A DNA stretch of 8,295 nt from an uncultured Kineosporia sp. (lineage in GTDB: Bacteria; Actinomycetota; Actinomycetes; Actinomycetales; Kineosporiaceae): contig CALMAR010000070.1 in the NCBI GenBank assembly GCA_937859855.1, positions 1-8,295 of the forward strand, in the 5' to 3' direction. Below, in pieces: positions 1-5,759 of this stretch; positions within the stretch are counted from its first letter, which is position 1, and every line of letters starts with the position of its first letter. The position numbers were made by a program, and so were the translations under genes. The notes beneath the pieces were generated by a model, which saw nothing but the letters and a program-made list of their open reading frames with translations, did no database searches and was not told the DNA's origin.

Positions 1-1
1 G

Positions 2-469
2 CTGCACGAACCCTCGATCGTCCTGCTGGACGACCTCGGCCCGTTCCTGGACGCCGCCGGCCGGGACCGGCTGCGGGCCTGCCTGGAGCAGGAGCACCGC
101 TCGTACGGGCGCACGATGCTGATCACCGGGCGCGCGCTGGCCGACGTCGACCGGCTGTGCGAGCGGGTGCTGGTGCTGGACGCCGGACGCCTCGCGTTCG
201 AGGGCTCGCTGCCGGAGCTGAACCAGAAGGTCGGCGCCCAGGCGGTTCTGGTGGTGGACCTGACCGAGCCCGGGCGCCCGCTGGACGACCTGCCGGGCAC
301 CGACCTGCTGGCCGTGGAGGCCGGCGGCCTGCGCCAGCGGCTCGGCCTGCGGCCCGGCTCGAGCAACCCGCAGCAGGTGCTGGCCGAGGTGACCAGCCGG
401 GTGGAGGTCCGCGATGTGACCCTGCTGGAGCTGCGCCTGGACGACGTCGTCAGCCGATTGCGGCCGTAG
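2..469 (+). CDS. ABC transporter ATP-binding protein, C-terminal part (5' end outside window)
   Basis: This is the last 155 residues of a nucleotide-binding domain, read in frame from base 2 to the TAG at 467-469. The first residues (PSIVLLDDLGPFLDAAGR) align with the Walker B / D-loop of ABC ATPases (normally LLLDEPTxGLD). The stretch LCERVLVLDAGRLAFEGS is the typical region after the H-loop. The C-terminal ending VRDVTLLELRLDDVVSRL resembles the VRDLTIEEPxIEEVVRR ending of COG4586-type ABC-2 export ATPases, so an exporter working with ABC-2 permeases encoded upstream is likely. Two catalytic positions look altered: the Walker B glutamate is Asp (codon 32-34), and the H-loop histidine is Arg in LITGRAL (codon 131-133). 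The domain may therefore hydrolyse ATP poorly or work beside a competent partner. The ABC assignment is firm; substrate is unknown. Confidence 0.85.
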   Translation: MHEPSIVLLDDLGPFLDAAGRDRLRACLEQEHRSYGRTMLITGRALADVDRLCERVLVLDAGRLAFEGSLPELNQKVGAQAVLVVDLTEPGRPLDDLPGTDLLAVEAGGLRQRLGLRPGSSNPQQVLAEVTSRVEVRDVTLLELRLDDVVSRLRP

Positions 470-484
470 CGACACCGCCGCTAC
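466..484. terminator. Bidirectional hairpin between convergent genes
   Basis: GTAGCG (466-471) and CGCTAC (479-484) form a perfect 6-bp stem with a 7-base loop. It spans the stop codons of both convergent genes (TAG at 467-469 on plus, TAG read from 481-483 on minus). Only 11 bases separate the two genes, so this is the only place for a shared terminator. No U-tract is present on either side, which is common in high-GC actinobacteria. Confidence 0.4.
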
Positions 485-996
485 AGCTGCCGCAGCATCC
501 GGGAGTTGCCGAGGGTGTTGGGCTTGACCCGGGCGAGGTCCAGGAACTCCGCGACCCCCTCGTCGCCGGACCGCAGCAGCTCGGCGTAGACCTCGGCGGC
601 GACCGGGGTGCCCTCGATCTCCTCGAAGCCGTGCCGGGCGAAGAAGTTCACCTCGAAGGTCAGGCAGAACACCCGGCTCACCCCGAGGGTCACGGCCTGG
701 GCCAGCAGCACGTCCAGCAGCGAGTGGCCCACCCCGCGGCCGTGCCAGCCCGGATCGACCGCCAGGGTGCGGATCTCGGCCAGGTCCTCCCACATCACGT
801 GCAGGGCGCCGCAGCCGACGATCTCGTCGCCGGGACCGGTGGCGACCCTGAACTCCTGCACGTCCTCGTAGTAGGTGACGGTCTCCTTGTGCAGCAGGAT
901 CCGGTCGTCGGCGTAACCGGACACCAGCCGGGCGATCCGGGGGACGTCGGGGGTGCGGGCGGTCCGGACGGTGAAGGGCGGTGCGGCCCCGGGCAG
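481..996 (-). CDS. argA: Amino-acid N-acetyltransferase (short GNAT-type N-acetylglutamate synthase)
   Basis: A GNAT-fold enzyme that acetylates L-glutamate from acetyl-CoA, the first step of arginine biosynthesis; cytoplasmic. It closely follows the mycobacterial short ArgA (Rv2747 type): VGCGALHVMWEDLAEIRTLA, the acetyl-CoA loop HGRGVG (about residues 85-90 of 171), FFARHGFEEIEGTPV and the ending VKPNTLGNSRML. The first canonical start is GTG at 922-924, but that would begin at MSGYADDRILL and omit the first strand and helix of the fold. The frame stays open upstream and encodes a recognisable family N-terminus (VRTARTPDVPRIARL, about 926-969). No ATG, GTG or TTG exists further upstream in this frame. 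I set the start at a CTG (994-996), giving 171 residues, close to the usual length of about 170. The alternative is a GTG at 1038-1040 in another frame joined by an indel in the C run at 999-1006. The family is secure; the start is not. Confidence 0.85.
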   Translation of the reverse strand: MPGAAPPFTVRTARTPDVPRIARLVSGYADDRILLHKETVTYYEDVQEFRVATGPGDEIVGCGALHVMWEDLAEIRTLAVDPGWHGRGVGHSLLDVLLAQAVTLGVSRVFCLTFEVNFFARHGFEEIEGTPVAAEVYAELLRSGDEGVAEFLDLARVKPNTLGNSRMLRQL

Positions 997-1079
997 CGCC
1001 CCCCCCGCCCCCGGCCGGGTCCGCCCGCCGCCGCCGGCACCCCGGCGGGGGCCGCGCCCGGAACACGGGGCGCCCCGAC

Positions 1080-1109
1080 GCGGGCCGCACCCCGAAGGAT
1101 GCGGCCCGC
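1080..1109 (-). terminator. Strong hairpin downstream of clpC
   Basis: A perfect 10-bp inverted repeat, GCGGGCCGCA (1080-1089) and TGCGGCCCGC (1100-1109), encloses a 10-base loop. It begins 17 bases past the clpC stop codon and lies before the acetyltransferase gene on the same strand. A second perfect palindrome, CGGGGCGCCCCG (1066-1077), follows directly. There is no U-tract. Position and strength make it the likely clpC transcription end, so the acetyltransferase probably has its own promoter or relies on readthrough. Confidence 0.65.
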
Positions 1110-1125
1110 CCCGGAGGCGAAGACC

Positions 1126-3585
1126 TCAGCTGGCCTGGCCCTCGCCGGCCGTCTCGATCGGCGGCAGGTCCGGCACCGGCCCGCTCTTGCTGGCGCCGCT
1201 GAAGATGAACCGGGTGTTCTCCCCGCTGCCCTCCGCGTCGACCAGCACGATCTGGCCTGGCTGGAGCTCGCCGTAGAGGATCTTCTCGGACAGCGTGTCC
1301 TCGATCTCGCGCTGGATCGTGCGGCGCAGCGGCCGGGCACCCAGCACGGGGTCGTAGCCCTTGGTGGCCAGAGCCACCTTGCAGGCCGGGGTGAGCTCGA
1401 TGCCCATGTCCCGGTCCTTCATCCGCTCGTCCACCTTGGCGATCATCAGGTCGACGATCTGGATGATCTCGTCCTGCGACAGCTGCGGGAAGACGATCGT
1501 GTCGTCGACGCGGTTCAGGAACTCCGGCCGGAAGTGCTGCTTGAGCTCCTCGTTGACCTTCCCCTTCATCCGCTCGTAGCTGGTCTTCGGGTCGTTGCCG
1601 GACTGGAACCCGATCTGCACGCTCTTGGCGCTGTCCCGGCTGCCCAGGTTCGTCGTCATGATGATGATCGTGTTCTTGAAGTCAACCTGGCGCCCCTGGC
1701 TGTCGGTCAGGCGACCGTCCTCCAGGATCTGCAGCAGCGAGTTGAAGATGTCCGGGTGGGCCTTCTCCACCTCGTCGAACAGCACGACGGAGAACGGCTT
1801 GCGGCGCACCTTCTCGGTCAGCTGGCCGCCCTCCTCGTACCCGACGTAGCCGGGAGGCGAGCCGAACAGCCGCGAGACGGTGTGCTTCTCGGAGAACTCG
1901 GACATGTCCAGCTGGATCAGGCTGTCCTCGTCCCCGAACAGGAACTCCGCGAGTGCCTTGGCCAGCTCCGTCTTACCGACACCGGTGGGGCCGGCGAAGA
2001 TGAACGAGCCACCGGGGCGCTTCGGGTCCTTCAGGCCGGCGCGGGTACGCCGGATCGCCTGGGACAGGGCCCGGATCGCGTCGTTCTGGCCGATGATCCG
2101 CTTGTGGAGCTCGTCCTCCATCCGCAGCAGCCGCGAGGACTCCTCCTCGGTCAGCTTGAACACCGGGATGCCGGTCGCCGTCGCCAGGACCTCGGCGATC
2201 AGCTCCTCGTCGACCTCGGCGACGATGTCCATGTCGCCGGCCTTCCACTGCTTCTCCCGCTCGGCCTTGGCCGCCAGCAGCTTCTTCTCGGTGTCCCGCA
2301 GCGAGGCGGCCTTCTCGAAGTCCTGCGCGTCGATTGCGGACTCCTTGTCCCGGCGGGTCTGCGCGATCTTCTCGTCGAACTCGCGCAGGTCCGGCGGGGC
2401 GGTCATCCGGCGGATCCGCAGGCGGGCGCCGGCCTCGTCGATCAGGTCGATCGCCTTGTCCGGCAGGTACCGGTCGTTGACGTACCGGTCGGCCAGGGTC
2501 GCGGCCGCCACCAGCGCGGCGTCCGTGATCGAGACCCGGTGGTGCGCCTCGTACCTGTCCCGCAGGCCCTTCAGGATCTCGATCGTGTGCGACAGCGACG
2601 GTTCCTGGACCTGGACCGGCTGGAACCGGCGCTCCAGGGCGGCGTCCTTCTCGATGTACTTGCGGTACTCGTCGAGGGTGGTCGCGCCGATCGTCTGCAG
2701 CTCGCCGCGGGCCAGCATCGGCTTCAGGATGCTCGCCGCGTCGATCGCGCCCTCAGCGGCACCGGCGCCCACCAACGTGTGGATCTCGTCGATGAACAGG
2801 ATGATGTCGCCGCGGTAGGGGGAGCCCGCCACCAGGGCGCGGAGGTCGAGGGTGTACAGCTGCTTGTCCTTGAGCGTCTCGGGCACCTCGCCCTTGACGA
2901 TCGACTGCGACAGGCCCTCGACGACGGCGGTCTTGCCGACGCCGGGCTCGCCGATCAGCACCGGGTTGTTCTTGGTGCGGCGGGACAGCACCTGCATCAC
3001 CCGCTCGATCTCCTTCTCCCGGCCGATCACGGGGTCGAGCTTGCCCTCCCGTGCGGCCTGGGTCAGGTTGCGACCGAACTGGTCCAGGACCAGCGAGCCG
3101 GACGGCGTGCCCTCGGTGGCACCGCCCGCGGTGGCCGGCTCCTTGCCCTGGTAGCCGGACAGCAGCTGGATCACCTGCTGGCGGACCCGGTTGAGGTCGG
3201 CGCCCAGCTTCACCAGCACCTGCGCGGCGACGCCCTCGCCCTCGCGGATCAGGCCCAGCAGGATGTGCTCGGTACCGATGTAGTTGTGCCCCAGCTGCAG
3301 CGCCTCGCGCAGTGACAGCTCCAGGACCTTCTTGGCCCGGGGCGTGAACGGGATGTGCCCGGACGGCGCCTGCTGGCCCTGCCCGATGATCTCCTGCACC
3401 TGCTCGCGGACGGCGTCCAGGGAGATCCCCAGGGACTCCAGCGCCTTGGCCGCGACACCCTCGCCCTCATGGATGAGGCCCAACAGGATGTGCTCGGTGC
3501 CGATGTAGTTGTGGTTGAGCATCCTGGCTTCCTCCTGGGCCAGGACGACGACACGGCGGGCGCGGTCGGTGAACCTTTCGAACAT
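1126..3585 (-). CDS. clpC: ATP-dependent Clp protease ATP-binding subunit ClpC (internal 17-residue deletion)
   Basis: Hsp100 AAA+ unfoldase that feeds substrates into ClpP1P2; cytoplasmic and essential in mycobacteria. Of 819 residues, two Clp_N repeats (about 1-65 and 78-143) are followed by D1 with Walker A GEPGVGKT (212-219), Walker B LFIDE (263-267) and arginine finger ERR (318-320). A UVR-like coiled coil (about 403-445) leads to D2 with Walker A GPTGVGKT (532-539), pore loop GYVGYEEGG (579-587), Walker B VLFDE (601-605), ClpP-docking loop IGF (658-660) and sensor 2 GARPLRR (749-755). Start ATG 3583-3585 has AGGGAG (3591-3596) five bases upstream. In D1 the sequence reads GSPYRGD then IILFIDE. 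Actinobacterial ClpC normally has GSRYRGD, then FEERLKKVLKEIRTRGD, then IILFIDE. Thus 17 residues after pore loop 1 are missing, and the Arg before the pore tyrosine is Pro. The rest is intact. Regulation by ClgR is known in relatives; I saw no clear site here. Confidence 0.96.
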   Translation of the reverse strand: MFERFTDRARRVVVLAQEEARMLNHNYIGTEHILLGLIHEGEGVAAKALESLGISLDAVREQVQEIIGQGQQAPSGHIPFTPRAKKVLELSLREALQLGHNYIGTEHILLGLIREGEGVAAQVLVKLGADLNRVRQQVIQLLSGYQGKEPATAGGATEGTPSGSLVLDQFGRNLTQAAREGKLDPVIGREKEIERVMQVLSRRTKNNPVLIGEPGVGKTAVVEGLSQSIVKGEVPETLKDKQLYTLDLRALVAGSPYRGDIILFIDEIHTLVGAGAAEGAIDAASILKPMLARGELQTIGATTLDEYRKYIEKDAALERRFQPVQVQEPSLSHTIEILKGLRDRYEAHHRVSITDAALVAAATLADRYVNDRYLPDKAIDLIDEAGARLRIRRMTAPPDLREFDEKIAQTRRDKESAIDAQDFEKAASLRDTEKKLLAAKAEREKQWKAGDMDIVAEVDEELIAEVLATATGIPVFKLTEEESSRLLRMEDELHKRIIGQNDAIRALSQAIRRTRAGLKDPKRPGGSFIFAGPTGVGKTELAKALAEFLFGDEDSLIQLDMSEFSEKHTVSRLFGSPPGYVGYEEGGQLTEKVRRKPFSVVLFDEVEKAHPDIFNSLLQILEDGRLTDSQGRQVDFKNTIIIMTTNLGSRDSAKSVQIGFQSGNDPKTSYERMKGKVNEELKQHFRPEFLNRVDDTIVFPQLSQDEIIQIVDLMIAKVDERMKDRDMGIELTPACKVALATKGYDPVLGARPLRRTIQREIEDTLSEKILYGELQPGQIVLVDAEGSGENTRFIFSGASKSGPVPDLPPIETAGEGQAS

Positions 3586-3656
3586 CTGCGCTCCCTGAGT
3601 GCCAGGCGGTCCGGGCCCGGGAGAACCCGGGAAACGGCTACCGCGGTCTTGCCGAC

Positions 3657-3669
3657 TGTATCGATGCTA
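3657..3669 (-). promoter_or_regulatory. Possible clpC -10 region
   Basis: Reading leftward, the clpC leader has a short AT-richer island with overlapping -10-like hexamers TAGCAT (3664-3669) and GATACA (3657-3662), about 70-85 bases before the ATG. No convincing -35 was found. A small dyad CCTGC-GCTG-GCAGG (3692-3705) lies where a regulator next to the -35 could sit. This is a weak call based on composition and position only. Confidence 0.3.
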
Positions 3670-3756
3670 CGCGGGGCGACGGAAGAAACACCCTGCGCTG
3701 GCAGGAGTGAGACGGTTCCGACACCCGTGCATCGGCCAACGGGAGCGACACCTGAG

Positions 3757-3790
3757 CTGTTCCGGGCAACAGGTCCTGCGGGCCCCTGTT
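3757..3790. repeat. Alternating AACAG inverted half-sites in the clpC-terC intergenic region
   Basis: CTGTT (3757-3761) and AACAG (3768-3772) form one dyad with a 6-base spacer. AACAGG (3768-3773) and CCTGTT (3785-3790) form a second with an 11-base spacer, so the middle half-site is shared. Such an arrangement could be an operator for clpC or terC, or simply RNA hairpins. No known regulator is assigned. Confidence 0.3.
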
Positions 3791-3833
3791 CGCTCTGGGC
3801 TGAGCGCGGGCCCGGTGCACGGGCCGGACCCGC

Positions 3834-3839
3834 TAGGAT
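3834..3839 (+). promoter_or_regulatory. Possible -10 element of the terC transcript
   Basis: TAGGAT is a good actinobacterial -10 hexamer. It would start transcription near 3845, just ahead of the riboswitch 5' strand, giving a leader of about 135 bases. No clear -35 is present at 17-18 bases. Instead a dyad, GGCCCG (3809-3814) and CGGGCC (3820-3825), occupies that position and could be an operator. Confidence 0.4.
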
Positions 3840-3843
3840 CGGC

Positions 3844-3948
3844 GTCCGCGAGGGGAGTACCTCCACGCGCCGTCCCGGTCAGTACGGAGCCGCCCCGAGG
3901 GCGGCACCCCGGGCGGCGGCCCGCCAGGGTGAGGAAGACCTCGGTGCC
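3844..3948 (+). promoter_or_regulatory. yybP-ykoY-type manganese riboswitch upstream of terC
   Basis: The hallmark L1 sequence GGGGAGTA is at 3852-3859 and the conserved L3-side AGACC at 3936-3940. Directly flanking them, CGAGG (3849-3853) pairs with CCTCG (3939-3943) to close the P1 helix, as expected for this family. Between them are a 7-bp hairpin with a CGA loop (3889-3895 with 3899-3905) and other GC-rich helices. Known family members bind Mn2+ between L1 and L3 and commonly control Mn exporters and TerC/Alx proteins, which fits the gene 31 bases downstream. Edges are approximate. A covariance-model search was not possible, so this rests on motifs, pairing and context. Confidence 0.82.
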
Positions 3949-3967
3949 AGCAGCCGCGCACCGGAGG
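3939..3967 (+). promoter_or_regulatory. Riboswitch expression platform: SD-sequestering hairpin of terC
   Basis: CCTC (3939-3942) pairs with GAGG (3964-3967), and GGTGC (3943-3947) pairs with GCACC (3958-3962). This gives a 9-bp stem with one bulged G (3963) and a 10-base loop. The stem buries the Shine-Dalgarno sequence GGAGGA (3963-3968) of terC. Its 5' strand, CCTCG, is the same segment that forms riboswitch P1, so the two structures exclude each other. The layout predicts that ligand-stabilised P1 frees the SD, making a translational ON switch at high Mn2+. Confidence 0.65.
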
Positions 3968-3978
3968 ATCCGACCCGC

Positions 3979-4947
3979 ATGAGCACGACCGACAGCATCG
4001 CCACACCCGCCCTGTGGGCCGTCACGATCGCCCTGGTCGCCGTCCTGATCGCCGCCGACTTCCTGCTGACCAGGCGACCGCACGCCGTCTCGACCCGGGA
4101 GGCGGCCGCCTGGTCCGCGTTCTACGTCGCCCTGCCGCTGGCCTTCGGCGCCTACGTGTGGGTCCGGCACGGCAGCGAGCCGGGCACCGAGTACCTGGCC
4201 GGGTACGTGGTGGAGAAGTCGCTGTCGATCGACAACCTGTTCGTCTTCATGCTGCTGCTGTCGGGCTTCGCGGTGCCGGCCGCCCTGCAGCAGCGGGTGC
4301 TGCTGTACGGCATCGCCGGCGCGCTGGTGCTGCGTGGCGTGCTGATCGCGCTCGGAGCGGCGGCGCTGGAGGCCTTCTCCTTCACGTTCCTGGTCTTCGG
4401 CCTGATCCTGGCGCTGACCGCGGTGAAGATCTTCCGGGACACGGTCGCCGGGCACGACCGCGAGCTGGACGTGGACGCGCTGCGCTCGGTCCGGGTGCTG
4501 CGGCGGCTGGTGCCGGTGACCGCCGACTACCAGGGTCCGCGGCTGGTCTCCGGCCGTGCGCTGACCCCGCTGGCCGTGGTCACCGTGGTCGTGCTGGCCA
4601 CCGACGTGGTGTTCGCCGTCGATTCCGTGCCCGCCGTGTACGGCATCACCGGCGACCCGTACCTGGTATTCGCGACGAATGCGTTCGCGCTGCTCGGGCT
4701 GCGGGCGCTGTACTTCCTGCTGGCCACCGCGCTGCAGAAGCTGGTGCATCTCGGCTACGGGTTGGCCGCGATCCTGCTGCTGATCGGCGGAAAGCTGATC
4801 CTGCATTGGGCGCACACCGAATGGGCAGCCGTGCCCGAGATCCCGACCGCGTTATCCCTGGTCGCGGTGCTGGCAATCCTGGCGGGCGTCACCGCCAGCA
4901 GCATGCTGGCCAACCGCGCGGCAATTGGGCAGCAGGCTCAGAAATGA
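3979..4947 (+). CDS. TerC/Alx-family integral membrane protein
   Basis: A 322-residue multi-pass membrane protein of the TerC family; members are implicated in manganese efflux, tellurite resistance and metal loading of exported proteins. About nine hydrophobic segments are visible (roughly 10-30, 42-62, 80-98, 108-125, 131-150, 198-220, 228-248, 257-277, 289-309). The family's acidic motifs are present: EKSLSIDNLFVF (79-90) and ATDVVFAVDSVPAV (207-220), with D85, D209 and D215 as likely metal ligands. The ATG at 3979-3981 is preceded by GGAGGA (3963-3968). The open frame further upstream runs through the riboswitch and lacks homology, so it is excluded. The leader predicts Mn2+-dependent translation. 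The gene faces away from clpC and converges with lsr2, so it is probably monocistronic and a local insertion into the lsr2-clpC order. Family certain; the Mn export role is inferred. Confidence 0.95.
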   Translation: MSTTDSIATPALWAVTIALVAVLIAADFLLTRRPHAVSTREAAAWSAFYVALPLAFGAYVWVRHGSEPGTEYLAGYVVEKSLSIDNLFVFMLLLSGFAVPAALQQRVLLYGIAGALVLRGVLIALGAAALEAFSFTFLVFGLILALTAVKIFRDTVAGHDRELDVDALRSVRVLRRLVPVTADYQGPRLVSGRALTPLAVVTVVVLATDVVFAVDSVPAVYGITGDPYLVFATNAFALLGLRALYFLLATALQKLVHLGYGLAAILLLIGGKLILHWAHTEWAAVPEIPTALSLVAVLAILAGVTASSMLANRAAIGQQAQK

Positions 4948-4948
4948 G

Positions 4949-4980
4949 CACCGGCGGTGCGGATATCCGGAGCGCCGGTG
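4949..4980 (+). terminator. terC terminator hairpin
   Basis: CACCGGCG (4949-4956) and CGCCGGTG (4973-4980) form a perfect 8-bp stem beginning one base after the TGA (4945-4947). Inside, CGGATATCCG (4960-4969) is itself a palindrome and can extend the hairpin. No U-tract follows. The remaining bases up to the lsr2 stop at 5096 hold only weak GC dyads (for example GCGGC 5042-5046 with GCCGC 5057-5061), which may end lsr2 transcription. Confidence 0.6.
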
Positions 4981-5095
4981 ACCTTCTGGCGTGAGGAGTC
5001 CAAGCCGACCCCGTCAATTCGTGTCGGTGGCGCCGGATTCAGCGGCTTTGTCCCCCGCCGCCGACGGCGCTCGAGTGAAGCGGTGGTCCGCGGCC

Positions 5096-5428
5096 TCAGT
5101 GCGCCGCTTCGTATGCCTCCATCACGTCGGAGGAGATCCGGCCGCGGTCGCTGACCTCGTACCCGCTCTCCCGCGCCCATGCCCGCACGTCCGACAGATC
5201 CGCCCGCTTGCTCGACTTCGCCCGCCCGGCAGTGGCTCGCGGCCGGCCGCGGCCGGACACCCGGCGGGCGTGGCCGATCCAGTGCGCCAGCGCCTCGCGC
5301 AACTCCTCGGCATTCGCCTCCGACAGGTCGATCTCGTACGCGGCGCCGTCCAGGGCGAACGAGACCGATTCCTCGGCCTCGCCACCATCGATGTCGTCGA
5401 TGAGGATCACCTGCGTCTTCTGAGCCAT
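5096..5428 (-). CDS. lsr2: Lsr2 nucleoid-associated protein (H-NS-like xenogeneic silencer)
   Basis: A 110-residue Lsr2, close to the 112 residues of the M. tuberculosis protein. It bridges DNA and silences AT-rich, horizontally acquired genes. The N-terminal dimerisation domain (about 1-58) has the family pattern VILIDDIDGGEAEESVSFAL followed by YEIDLSEANAEELREAL. A basic linker (about 55-75) leads to the C-terminal DNA-binding domain, with WARESGYEVSDRGRIS and its minor-groove RGR at 95-97. The linker also contains GRGRPR (59-64), an AT-hook-like core. Start ATG 5426-5428 has AGGAGA (5433-5438) upstream. The frame continues upstream without homology and runs through the promoter, so the longer start is rejected. 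Its locally AT-richer leader suggests self-silencing, as known for the family; this is inference. Confidence 0.97.
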   Translation of the reverse strand: MAQKTQVILIDDIDGGEAEESVSFALDGAAYEIDLSEANAEELREALAHWIGHARRVSGRGRPRATAGRAKSSKRADLSDVRAWARESGYEVSDRGRISSDVMEAYEAAH

Positions 5429-5446
5429 GAACTCTCCTGTTTCCTC

Positions 5447-5463
5447 CGAACCCCTTCGGTTCG
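5447..5463 (-). promoter_or_regulatory. Hairpin in the lsr2 mRNA leader
   Basis: CGAACC (5447-5452) and GGTTCG (5458-5463) form a perfect 6-bp stem with a 5-base loop, within the predicted 5' untranslated region and 8 bases upstream of the AGGAGA ribosome-binding site. The GGTTCGC half recurs at 5458-5464 and 5466-5472, so an alternative partner exists. It could stabilise the mRNA or modulate translation; no known family was recognised. Confidence 0.4.
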
Positions 5464-5479
5464 CGGGTTCGCCACGAAA

Positions 5480-5508
5480 ATAGTGCTGCACAAACAATGA
5501 CGGGTCAA
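5480..5508 (-). promoter_or_regulatory. lsr2: lsr2 promoter
   Basis: On the minus strand a -35 TTGACC (5503-5508) is followed by a 17-base spacer and a -10 CACTAT (5480-5485), a good housekeeping-sigma arrangement. The start of transcription would be near 5473, giving a leader of about 45 bases. The surrounding sequence is clearly richer in A/T than the flanking genes, as expected for a promoter and for possible Lsr2 binding. Confidence 0.55.
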
Positions 5509-5531
5509 CTTGGACAATGGTTATGCGTATT

Positions 5532-5585
5532 CGGCACCGTGCCGGCGCGGCAACCGTGAAAATACATTCACCGCCGGTCGACCGG
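5532..5585. repeat. Cluster of three dyads between the small ORF and the lsr2 promoter
   Basis: Three inverted repeats lie in tandem: CGGCAC-C-GTGCCG (5532-5544), GTGAA-N6-TTCAC (5556-5571) and the perfect 12-base palindrome CCGGTCGACCGG (5574-5585). The last touches the small ORF's stop codon and could end the lysS transcript. The AT-rich GTGAA-N6-TTCAC site resembles a regulator operator and lies about 50 bases upstream of the lsr2 -35. No regulator is assigned. Confidence 0.35.
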
Positions 5586-5750
5586 TCACCCCTCGGTGGG
5601 CCTCGCCTCATCGGTCGGCGAGTGCTGCGATTCCATCCTGGCCATCGCCTGCCGTTCTCGCCGGTCCGCCTGCAGCATGGCCCGAATGCCCAGCCAAAAG
5701 AGGAATAGCACTCCGGCGGTCGGAATCACCGCACCGACGAAGGCGAGCAC
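5586..5750 (-). CDS. Small single-pass membrane protein downstream of lysS
   Basis: A 54-residue ORF: a hydrophobic segment (about residues 2-23, including AVIPTAGVLFLFWLGIRAML), then a charged amphipathic stretch (ADRRERQAMARMES), then a short polar tail ending at TGA (5586-5588). The topology looks like a small membrane anchor with a basic cytoplasmic tail. The GTG at 5748-5750 is preceded, with 5 bases between, by AGGTGG (5756-5761), which overlaps the lysS stop. In-frame GTGs at 5754-5756 and 5757-5759 are alternatives (56 or 57 residues). The ORF begins right after lysS in the same frame, so translation is probably coupled. I recall similar unnamed proteins between lysS and lsr2 in actinomycetes but cannot confirm it here. 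Function unknown. Confidence 0.7.
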   Translation of the reverse strand: MLAFVGAVIPTAGVLFLFWLGIRAMLQADRRERQAMARMESQHSPTDEARPTEG

Positions 5751-5759
5751 GTGCACCAC

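Noticed and set aside
157..3315. A 1052-codon plus-strand open frame covering the acetyltransferase and most of clpC
   Set aside because: It is antisense to clearly homologous minus-strand genes, has low-complexity composition rich in Arg, Leu, Gln and Asp, and has no domain; long antisense frames are a normal effect of high-GC codon bias.
3687..3719. SigH/SigR-like GGAAC...GTT promoter for clpC
   Set aside because: GGAAC and GTT are present on the minus strand but about 25 bases apart, too far for the 18-20 base spacing of that sigma family.
3355..3978. N-terminal extension of the TerC frame
   Set aside because: The open frame runs through clpC antisense, the intergenic promoter region and the riboswitch. 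Homology and the ribosome-binding site place the start at 3979.
3667..4815. A 382-codon minus-strand frame opposite terC
   Set aside because: Antisense shadow with Gln/His/Arg-rich low-complexity translation; it also covers the riboswitch.
4014..4994. A 326-codon plus-strand frame inside terC
   Set aside because: Arg/Gly/Ala-rich shadow of the TerC gene in another frame; no hydrophobic segments or motifs.
5429..5611. Longer Lsr2 beginning at 5611
   Set aside because: The extra segment crosses the lsr2 promoter and leader hairpin, overlaps the small membrane ORF, and has no Lsr2 homology. MAQKTQVILIDDIDGG with a good SD is the standard start.
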